Part shown: positions 1-5,899 of the stretch, piece after piece | Position numbering within the stretch: the first letter of the stretch is position 1 | How the letters are laid out: the number at the start of each line of letters is the position of its first letter | NCBI GenBank assembly: GCA_042091035.1 | Contig: JBELIG010000061.1 | Location: 1-15,578 of the forward strand | Direction: 5' to 3' | Origin: AM-2324 sp042091035 | Lineage (GTDB): Bacteria > Bacteroidota > Bacteroidia > Chitinophagales > Saprospiraceae | DNA length: 15,578 nucleotides | Position numbers and translations under genes: made by a program | The notes under the pieces: model-generated | Database searches by the model: none | The model's input: the letters and a program-made list of their open reading frames with translations, nothing else | Told to the model about the DNA's origin: nothing

Positions 1-1630
1 TTAAAGATTCAACTTTAGTATGTTTATAATAAACAATGCGCCCTTTTAGATCGGTGTCATTGACGTACTTATTCACTTTTTTATAGAGTGCTTCTGGTAC
101 GATCATACATAATGCAAAGGAATGCAATACACGCTCAATAGAAAATTCCCATCTTTTTTCTGCTTTCTTCAACTGAATAAGTTCACCGACAAAAGGAAGT
201 TGATTCGATTTAATTTTTAAATCCTTCGTAATACGATCTCGGATATCACTAACATTTGATGGGATTTTTGTAGCATTTTTAGAGTAGAAGTCTAATTCCC
301 TAAGTGCTGTTTTATGTTCACTTTTACAAATTTCTAAAAGTCTTTGCTGGTCGTAAATATCCTTATTTAAGGCGTCTAGTTTATGCTCGAAAGTCTTCAG
401 GTCTGTATCAGCTGATTCTACATTCTCTGAAATTGCCTTTTCATCTAAATCAACCTTATAGGTCAACTGCTTGCAAAGCACAACATAATCTTGGTATTCC
501 CTTTCTTTCACTTCTAACTCAGAAGTCAATAGAACTATCTTTCGCTCCAGATCTTTGAGTTGCCTACCTACATCATCATTTTTAATTTGGACAGCAAGAT
601 CAGTTGATTCTTCTTTAAGCCCCTCTATTGTTCTTTTAAGCTGAATAATCTTGTCAATCAAATCTTGATTGCCCTTTTTTATTTGACTGATCGATGATTT
701 ATATAAATCAAGCCCTTTGATTACAAAGAAAGTAGTTGCTGTTTCATGATCTTCTTTAATGTGAGCAGCATTTTGCTGCATCGACTGATATGCTTCACCA
801 TCGGCTTTGATAGGTTCTAGTAGTTGAATTTGTTCTCTACTCTTTTCAATATTTACCTTTGTACTAAGAAGCGTGTTAAAACTATCTTTTAAGAGTAGCC
901 ATTCCTTCTCCGTATCCTGAGGTTCTAGCATATTGGTCCGAATGAATTCATTCAAATCTCCAAGCACCTTTATTCCCACTGTTTGATTAAACAAACTAAG
1001 TGCTTTTGAGGACCGCATGCCAAACAATTGAATCATTCGTTCGGCATACTTAGAGGGCGAATCATTAAAGAGTTCAATATTCCGTTTAGCCGGAGTATTG
1101 TACAGTTTTTCTAATCGTTTTTTCCATTTACCTCCAGCATCAAAAGGATGAATATCTCGCTCTACTTCCAATGGTTTATGGGCGATTCCAAAGATTCGTT
1201 TTAGATTACCATTTGAAAACCATCTGCACTGAAATAGTGTAACACAGTTGCCTTCTTCATTTTCAAAACATGCTAATAAAACCGAAAAAGCATTGTCATC
1301 ACGTAACTTCTGAGCAACGGTTTCACTACTTCCCTCTTTCTGAATATCTCCATAATATCCATACACATAACTCTCTTCTGTTCGATCTCCTTTTTTGTCT
1401 ACTCCAGAAGACTGGTTATAGAACCTATCTTTTTTTAAAGGCACCATCAAGGTGAGCAAAGCATCTACAAAAGTTGTCTTTCCAGAACCATTTGCACCAG
1501 TTAAAAGGGAATTGTTGGAATTAGGACTGATCCTAAAAACCTTTTCATCAAAAGTACCCCAATTATATAACTCCATGTACTGCAAACGGAATCCAGACTG
1601 ATCTGGACTTGTACTAAACAGACTCCACAT
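1..1630 (-). CDS. jetC: Wadjet protein JetC, SMC-like ATPase (partial, 3' end outside window)
   Basis: JetC is the SMC/MukB-like motor subunit of Wadjet, which with JetA and JetB forms a DNA-loading, loop-extruding complex that recognises small circular DNA for cleavage by JetD. The frame is open to the left edge, giving 543 codons of a family usually about 1,100 residues long. Visible marks are the N-terminal block FRLQYMELYNWGTFD (residues 14-28), a Walker A loop GANGSGKT (45-52) followed by TFVDALLTLMVP, a long charged coiled-coil-like stretch (about 250-440), and the family block around WEFSIERVLHSF and LKGRIVYY (494-535). I chose the ATG at 1628-1630 because the conserved FRLQ segment lies upstream of the next Met (1576) and an in-frame stop lies at 1637-1639. 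It overlaps the jetB end by 17 nt. Housekeeping SbcC or MukB is less likely given the DUF3375 and DUF4194 partners upstream. Walker B and signature motifs are outside the window. Confidence 0.92.
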   Translation of the reverse strand, partial: MWSLFSTSPDQSGFRLQYMELYNWGTFDEKVFRISPNSNNSLLTGANGSGKTTFVDALLTLMVPLKKDRFYNQSSGVDKKGDRTEESYVYGYYGDIQKEGSSETVAQKLRDDNAFSVLLACFENEEGNCVTLFQCRWFSNGNLKRIFGIAHKPLEVERDIHPFDAGGKWKKRLEKLYNTPAKRNIELFNDSPSKYAERMIQLFGMRSSKALSLFNQTVGIKVLGDLNEFIRTNMLEPQDTEKEWLLLKDSFNTLLSTKVNIEKSREQIQLLEPIKADGEAYQSMQQNAAHIKEDHETATTFFVIKGLDLYKSSISQIKKGNQDLIDKIIQLKRTIEGLKEESTDLAVQIKNDDVGRQLKDLERKIVLLTSELEVKEREYQDYVVLCKQLTYKVDLDEKAISENVESADTDLKTFEHKLDALNKDIYDQQRLLEICKSEHKTALRELDFYSKNATKIPSNVSDIRDRITKDLKIKSNQLPFVGELIQLKKAEKRWEFSIERVLHSFALCMIVPEALYKKVNKYVNDTDLKGRIVYYKHTKVESL

Positions 1631-2204
1631 ATTGTTTCATTTTATCTTTAAACTCCAATAATTCATTCACGCTTATTCGAGCTTTAATTATAGGCTTTAC
1701 CTCATATACGCGTTCAGCGTTATTCTCTGCATCCTGATGAAGTCTGAGAAAACCAAGTTCAAGTGTCTTGCTGATATACTTATCGAGATCCCGCTGAAAT
1801 TTGACTTGATTGAATCCCTCTGTGAAAAAGAGTTCGGCTTGTTCCTTGAGTTGATGATGTGTAATAAAACATTTTTCAGCCATGATATTAGTTGGATTCA
1901 TTTCAAAATCCTCATAAGCCTCCCGTATTAAAACACAAATAATCGAAACCTCAAAACTGAGCTGCCTACGTTGGATCAAACCAACGGTATTCCCATCATC
2001 ATCAACTTCAAACTGTCTGAGATATGCAAAACCATCCCGTTTATTAAAAATAAGTTCAAGCCCAATTCTATTCAAGTATTCTTGAATTTCTATCTGATAC
2101 TCTTCTAAATCTTTCCAAATAAAATCTTTATCAGAAACATCCCCCTTAAGAAGATGGATAATAGCCTTTGCATACGGCTCTACTCTATTTCTTAGCTCCA
2201 TCAT
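1614..2204 (-). CDS. jetB: Wadjet protein JetB (DUF4194 family)
   Basis: JetB is the small kite-like subunit (MukE/MksE analogue) that bridges JetA and the JetC ATPase in Wadjet. The 196-residue product has the usual family length and recognisable blocks: AIIHLLKGDV near residue 14, the short IQEYLNRIGLELI segment with GFAYLRQ, then RRQLSFEVSIICVLIRE (about 79-95), and a winged-helix-like part with ISKTLELGFLRL near residues 144-155. The start is one of two adjacent ATG codons (2204 or 2201). The first overlaps the jetA 3' end by 20 nt, and the 3' end overlaps jetC by 17 nt, so translation of the three genes is probably coupled. No signal peptide or membrane segment is present, as expected for a cytoplasmic DNA-binding complex. 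Family assignment rests on motif and neighbour recognition, not a profile search. Confidence 0.92.
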   Translation of the reverse strand: MMELRNRVEPYAKAIIHLLKGDVSDKDFIWKDLEEYQIEIQEYLNRIGLELIFNKRDGFAYLRQFEVDDDGNTVGLIQRRQLSFEVSIICVLIREAYEDFEMNPTNIMAEKCFITHHQLKEQAELFFTEGFNQVKFQRDLDKYISKTLELGFLRLHQDAENNAERVYEVKPIIKARISVNELLEFKDKMKQYVESV

Positions 2205-3663
2205 GTCTTAGCGTGATTTTCGGTAATTCAATAAATTTATTGGTTGATTCTTGAAATGGAACCTTAAAGGTTTCGGATTCATTGATTTGATGCTTGAAGA
2301 ACTTGAGTATATTCATATAAGCCAGAACCTCGCCAAGCCCAAGATGAATACCTCCTAATTTTTCAATTAGAGTCTCAAGAGAAATATTAGGATGAGCTTC
2401 AAGAATACCTTTAACTCTTGTGCGCATTTCTCTGAGGTTGATCGTCTTTTTTGACAACAACTGAACCAATTGATCTGATTCAGTTACTTCTCCGTCTGCA
2501 AGCTCTAAAATTGTATTGTAAACTTCTTCTTTGGGAAGATTTAAATTGATTGGCCTTTCCATAGAAAGCCTAAGGCTCATTTTGGTATCCTGCTCAATCC
2601 CAAAGCCAGAAAAAGCTATAGATTCATTAGATGCAGCTAAAGATTTGACTTCTGACAACAATTTTCTGAAGGCCTGATTATCTGGCCGATCTTTATCGCC
2701 AATAACTCGACCCAACTTTTCAGCCATCTTATCATTAGCAGCGAATACATCCTTTCCTGCACGATATAAATATCGACTCATCCTTTTTAAAAAAAGGTCA
2801 GAAAACTCAATGTCTTTAGCTTTAAGCTTTTTGTATAAATCAGAAACATAGGACTCCCAAATATCCTGAGAGGAATTTTGCAATAGATAAGCATAAAATG
2901 CATAGAAACTTCTTCCTTGGTCGGACTTTTTTATTTCGTCTAAAGCATCAAAAGTATAGGCAAGGATCTCATCTTTCTTCTTATCTGCATCAGCATATTT
3001 TTGATAAATAGACTTGGTAATAGACTTAAAGTTATGTTCAACCTCTTTGAAATCTGAGATTAACTCCTTTGCTGACTGGTTTAAGTTTTCAAGTCTTGAT
3101 TCGATTTGGTAATCTTCATAAACAAAAAGTGCCTTTCCACTTTCAATCAATTCTATCTCCTTATCTATAGCTAGTTTCTTTTCTTTCAAAGCCTCAAGAC
3201 GCTTCTGCCTATCCTCCTCGGTATTTTCAACTAAATCTTTAAGCTGTCCAATTATACTTTTGAATTTAGACTCGGTGCCTACAAACTCTTTTTTCTTTAA
3301 AGAGACCAACCAATCCATAGCCTTTTGAGCATGAGCAGAAAGTTCAACATACTCGTCTCCATTATCAGCTAAAAAGTTCGTTAAAAAACCATTTGAAATC
3401 CATTTTCGAAGAAAATTCTTTGCACGGGATTCATAATTTTCAAAACCTCTTAAACTATCATCTTCCTCATCACGAATAGCTGATTCATACTTTTCAATAT
3501 ATTCCGATAAGTCTCTAAATATACGCTCAAAGGAAACAGCTCTTTCATCAATATTTGAAAAGGAATAGTAAAAGAATTGAATAATAAAATGTCTATTTCG
3601 GTTCCCTATCAGACGGACAGATGGAGACTCTTCAATTATTTTTGTGATTTCTTTGTTTGACAT
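2185..3663 (-). CDS. jetA: Wadjet protein JetA (DUF3375 family)
   Basis: JetA is the kleisin-like subunit (MukF/MksF analogue) that closes the JetABC ring. The 492-residue product shows several DUF3375 hallmarks: an N-terminal winged-helix-like segment, KEFVGTES at about residues 126-132, a charged coiled coil (about 150-180), DFKEVEHNF at about 204-212 and SDQGRSFYAF at about 247-256. It is first of three overlapping minus-strand genes. The frame stays open to a TTG at 3697-3699, but I prefer the ATG at 3661-3663: it gives the usual family N terminus, and a candidate promoter at 3713-3742 would put the transcript start only a few bases before the TTG. The ATG lacks a clear Shine-Dalgarno sequence, which is common in Bacteroidota. 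Base use looks like the neighbours. Confidence 0.92.
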   Translation of the reverse strand: MSNKEITKIIEESPSVRLIGNRNRHFIIQFFYYSFSNIDERAVSFERIFRDLSEYIEKYESAIRDEEDDSLRGFENYESRAKNFLRKWISNGFLTNFLADNGDEYVELSAHAQKAMDWLVSLKKKEFVGTESKFKSIIGQLKDLVENTEEDRQKRLEALKEKKLAIDKEIELIESGKALFVYEDYQIESRLENLNQSAKELISDFKEVEHNFKSITKSIYQKYADADKKKDEILAYTFDALDEIKKSDQGRSFYAFYAYLLQNSSQDIWESYVSDLYKKLKAKDIEFSDLFLKRMSRYLYRAGKDVFAANDKMAEKLGRVIGDKDRPDNQAFRKLLSEVKSLAASNESIAFSGFGIEQDTKMSLRLSMERPINLNLPKEEVYNTILELADGEVTESDQLVQLLSKKTINLREMRTRVKGILEAHPNISLETLIEKLGGIHLGLGEVLAYMNILKFFKHQINESETFKVPFQESTNKFIELPKITLRHDGAKK

Positions 3664-3712
3664 TGGAGCTGATATGTGAGATGATAACAGGATTTCCAAT
3701 TGTAATAATGCA

Positions 3713-3742
3713 TAAAATTAAGCTAAAATTAAAGTACTCAAA
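3713..3742 (-). promoter_or_regulatory. Candidate Bacteroidota-type promoter for jetABC
   Basis: Read on the minus strand, TTTG (3742-3739) is followed after 18 nt by TAATTTTA (3720-3713). The Bacteroidota housekeeping consensus is roughly TTTG, 19-21 nt, TAnnTTTG, so the second box matches all but its last base and the spacer is one short. The box lies 50 nt before the preferred jetA ATG. In AT-rich DNA such matches occur by chance, so this is only a candidate. Confidence 0.35.
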
Positions 3743-3783
3743 AGACTTTAATTCCTAAACGGCAGTAATTTCAAGGCACAATT

Positions 3784-5367
3784 CTATTTTAATTGAGGTT
3801 CCAAAAGTGCAGCCTTAACATAACCTACTTTACCTTTAAATTTGACCATCCACCAAAATACATTTTCCTTTGAAATCAAATCCACTTTGTCACCTGCAGC
3901 GAAACGAAGCATCACACGCTCAGAAGAACTTGGCCCTGTCCTTAGACTTGTTGCTGCTGTTAGATCAAAAAGCAGACCAGTCGTTTTTACATCAACTAAA
4001 AGTTCCACTAACTTATCTTCAGTACGATGAATATTATTATGTTTCATAGCCACACCTGAAAGCGCATAAGTGTTTGTCCTAAATTTATCTTTCAGATGCT
4101 GTGATAAAAGCTTAAGGTCAATATCCCCAAAATTCCCTCTGTTCAGTGATTTTTCTATACGCTCAATCTTATTATCGCTATCAAAATAAATATAAAGTTC
4201 AAGGCTTTGGGGACGAATAGCATAATCTAATTTTGCAGGAAAAATCATGCTAATTTTTAAAGTTGATGATCCCTTATCTGGACTAAAGTAAAGATCAGTA
4301 ATATCTAATTCACGCATGTAAACTTCAGTATCAGCAAGATTAATTACACCATTTATGATTGCAAGCCCAATCTCAGATATATCCCTAAACAAAAGCCCAG
4401 GTATATTATTTACGGGCTCTTCAACAAACTGCAACATGGAAAGGTCCAATAGCGTAATCTGCAAGGATTCTTTGATCTCAAGTACATTGTTAATTCCGAT
4501 AAATGTTCCGCCAGTAGATGTAATACTAGAAGGGCTAGCCAAATTCCGACTACTCTGAACAAAATCATTCAAAACAAGCACAAAATCTCCTGTAGCATTA
4601 AGTTGTAAGTCTAGCGTGTTAAGCGCATTGATATTTAAGGTTGCCTTATCCTTTAACAAATTAATTTTACCTGTTTTACTCTGATAGCTAAGTTCAATAT
4701 CTCCATTACCTGTGCAGCTTAAATAATAACCACCATCTATTGTAGAAGCGAGTTTTACATTAAATAACTCCTTTGAACTATTGTATTTAGGTTGAAATTG
4801 AAATTGAAATCTAAAGGTCTCCGGATTTATTTTTTTAGTATCCGGATTTAGGATTAAAGCAGGAAGTTCAATCAAAAGGGATTCTTTCAGATCTGCAATA
4901 TCTAAGGAGACTTTGGATAAAGCATTAGAATCTGCTGACACCGTATTTATGGACCACGCAGGTCTAAAACTTTTTGATTTAGATACTTTATTGGTAATAT
5001 GATAAAGAGGAATGGGAAAATAGGATTGACCCATATGATAGTTACTTCTTAAATCTGAGCTATGTTCATCTCCTAAAATATAGGAGACCTTTTTTGCTTT
5101 CTGACCCATATTACTATAGCTCCAGGTTCCATTTTGGACATAATTCTCATCTTCGCCTGAAACAGCGATTGGACCAAATGCAAAAAGAAAGCTGTCCACA
5201 GCTGTATTGTAAATATACCATTCACCTCTCAACTGTTCAGTTGAATCTTTGTACACAAAGGTTTTGAAACTACCCGATTCGAATACATTTAATTCTACTA
5301 ATTCTTGGGCTAAGGCGTTAAAGGATAGGCAACAAATTAATGTTACGATATAGTGTGTTTTTCTCAT
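3784..5367 (-). CDS. Secreted protein with C-terminal SH3b domain, function unknown
   Basis: I do not recognise the full-length family. The 527-residue product begins with a signal peptide (hydrophobic to about residue 17, then NALA-Q, cleavage near 20), so it should be exported. The next part (about 45-110) has a GEWYIYN...NGTWSYSNMGQKAKKVSY pattern like the GxW/GxWxxY repeats of MORN-type surface proteins. A central beta-rich region with GDFVLVLNDF resembles a LamG/jelly-roll fold, which is only an impression. The last 65 residues look like a bacterial SH3 domain: SLRTGPSSSERVMLRFAAGDKV, then WWMVKFKGKVGYV. SH3b domains often bind peptidoglycan or peptides. The frame extends to a TTG at 5409, but the ATG at 5365-5367 places the signal peptide correctly. 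It lies 120 nt upstream of jetA on the same strand. Being exported, it is unlikely to be part of Wadjet. Confidence 0.75.
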   Translation of the reverse strand: MRKTHYIVTLICCLSFNALAQELVELNVFESGSFKTFVYKDSTEQLRGEWYIYNTAVDSFLFAFGPIAVSGEDENYVQNGTWSYSNMGQKAKKVSYILGDEHSSDLRSNYHMGQSYFPIPLYHITNKVSKSKSFRPAWSINTVSADSNALSKVSLDIADLKESLLIELPALILNPDTKKINPETFRFQFQFQPKYNSSKELFNVKLASTIDGGYYLSCTGNGDIELSYQSKTGKINLLKDKATLNINALNTLDLQLNATGDFVLVLNDFVQSSRNLASPSSITSTGGTFIGINNVLEIKESLQITLLDLSMLQFVEEPVNNIPGLLFRDISEIGLAIINGVINLADTEVYMRELDITDLYFSPDKGSSTLKISMIFPAKLDYAIRPQSLELYIYFDSDNKIERIEKSLNRGNFGDIDLKLLSQHLKDKFRTNTYALSGVAMKHNNIHRTEDKLVELLVDVKTTGLLFDLTAATSLRTGPSSSERVMLRFAAGDKVDLISKENVFWWMVKFKGKVGYVKAALLEPQLK

Positions 5368-5397
5368 AGGAATGGAGTTTACTGAACGTGCTATTTG

Positions 5398-5506
5398 CTG
5401 GGAATCCAAAAGATAAGGAAATAAACTAATTTTTTTAAATCAAAACCCTATGAGGCGATTAGATTTAAATCTGATCACAAAAAAAGAGAGTTCTGGGAAT
5501 CCAAAA
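5398..5506. repeat. 14-nt direct repeat, two copies 95 bp apart
   Basis: The sequence CTGGGAATCCAAAA occurs at 5398-5411 and again at 5493-5506. The first copy is in the leader of the SH3b gene, 31 nt before its ATG. The second forms the loop and part of the right arm of the terminator hairpin at 5479-5513. Two exact 14-nt copies this close are unlikely by chance. The reason is not known; a shared binding site or a local duplication are the simplest ideas. Confidence 0.7.
5457..5476. promoter_or_regulatory. 20-bp near-perfect palindrome, possible operator
   Basis: The segment GATTAGATTTAAATCTGATC is a dyad with one mismatched pair (5460 against 5473) and a perfect 12-bp core AGATTTAAATCT at 5461-5472. 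It has no loop, so a protein site is more natural than an RNA hairpin. It lies directly between the terminator hairpin (5479-5513) and the SH3b gene leader, about 90 bp from that gene's ATG. No regulator is encoded nearby in the window. Confidence 0.45.
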
Positions 5507-5513
5507 CTCTCTT
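5479..5513 (-). terminator. Intrinsic terminator, minus strand
   Basis: On the minus strand a 9-bp perfect stem (5505-5513 with 5484-5492, AAGAGAGTT against AACTCTCTT) encloses a 12-nt loop and runs into seven T residues (complement of A at 5479-5485). No protein gene on the minus strand ends just before it, which suggests that it ends a noncoding transcript or attenuates the downstream SH3b gene. Confidence 0.7.
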
Positions 5514-5660
5514 CTAAAAGATTGCTTATGTCTACTAAATCTGGGCTGACTTTTCAGCCGTTTTGTTCGGATACTTAAAGCTCCGAATCCTGTACAATTA
5601 CTATTATTCCCCCCCAGGACAATAGTAATAAAATTCAATTTGGGTTAGAAAACTATATTT
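5479..5660 (-). ncRNA. Candidate structured noncoding RNA or leader RNA
   Basis: This stretch has no ATG on the minus strand and holds several stem-loops before the terminator. In minus-strand order they are: a 9-bp perfect stem ATTACTATT/AATAGTAAT (5621-5629 with 5597-5605) with a loop containing seven G; a 6-bp stem (5582-5587 with 5566-5571, TTCGGA/TCCGAA); a 6-bp stem with a 4-nt loop (5554-5559 with 5544-5549, GGCTGA/TCAGCC); a weak 5-bp stem; and the terminator. A -7-like TATTTTG box lies in the palindrome at 5655-5675, which would give a transcript of about 180 nt; the exact 5' end is a guess. It could be an independent small RNA or an attenuating leader of the SH3b gene 110 nt downstream. 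I could not match it to a known family such as 6S RNA, SRP RNA or tmRNA. Confidence 0.42.
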
Positions 5661-5675
5661 TGACAATCAAAATAT
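5655..5675. promoter_or_regulatory. 21-bp palindrome, possible operator at ncRNA promoter
   Basis: Perfect 9-bp arms (ATATTTTGA at 5655-5663, TCAAAATAT at 5667-5675) flank the three bases CAA. Each arm contains TATTTTG, close to the Bacteroidota -7 box, so the site could be both promoter element and operator. It sits at the likely 5' end of the candidate RNA at 5479-5660. Low complexity of the arms lowers confidence. Confidence 0.4.
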
Positions 5676-5781
5676 TTGTAAGGGTTATTACAAGTTCCTT
5701 TCTTTTCATTAAATTAAGACTAAACACTAATAACTAGAGTATGCATTTTGACCTTCTTAGTTATCCGTTCTTCCTTAAAAT

Positions 5782-5815
5782 ACCAAAAAAAGCAATAAAT
5801 CAACCAAAAAAAGCA
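5782..5815. promoter_or_regulatory. Two 13-nt direct repeats spaced 21 bp, possible regulator site
   Basis: ACC, seven A, then GCA occurs at 5782-5794 and again at 5803-5815. The start-to-start distance of 21 bp is two helical turns, so both copies face the same side of the DNA, as with sites for tandem-binding activators. They lie 85-118 bp upstream of the symporter ATG at 5900. The A-tracts could also simply bend the DNA. The rest of 5676-5899 shows no gene and no convincing promoter box. Confidence 0.45.
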
Positions 5816-5899
5816 TTTTTTATGCCGTTTACAGCAAGAAATGTTAGTTTCTAAAATCCTATAATTTAATTAGTTATTGATTTTCAACACAAAAATTAA

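Noticed and set aside
304..558. 84-codon plus-strand open frame
   Set aside because: It lies opposite the JetC coiled-coil region and has no family features.
1..1630. Housekeeping SbcC or MukB identity for the left-edge ATPase
   Set aside because: The DUF4194 and DUF3375 genes directly upstream, the overlaps, and the WEFSIERVLH/LKGRIVYY blocks point to JetC.
3664..3699. TTG start extending JetA by 12 residues
   Set aside because: The extra residues do not resemble the family N terminus, and the candidate promoter leaves almost no leader. The ATG at 3663 is preferred.
5368..5409. TTG start extending the SH3b protein
   Set aside because: It would place 14 residues before a clear signal peptide; the ATG at 5367 is better.
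5528..5578. 16-codon plus-strand reading frame inside the candidate RNA
   Set aside because: Very short, without ribosome-binding signal, and overlapping strong stem-loops whose T tract belongs to the other strand.
5479..5660. Identification as 6S RNA, SRP RNA, tmRNA or RNase P RNA
   Set aside because: I see none of the conserved sequences of SRP RNA, tmRNA or RNase P, and no long closing stem with central bubble as expected for 6S RNA. Length alone (about 180 nt) is not enough.
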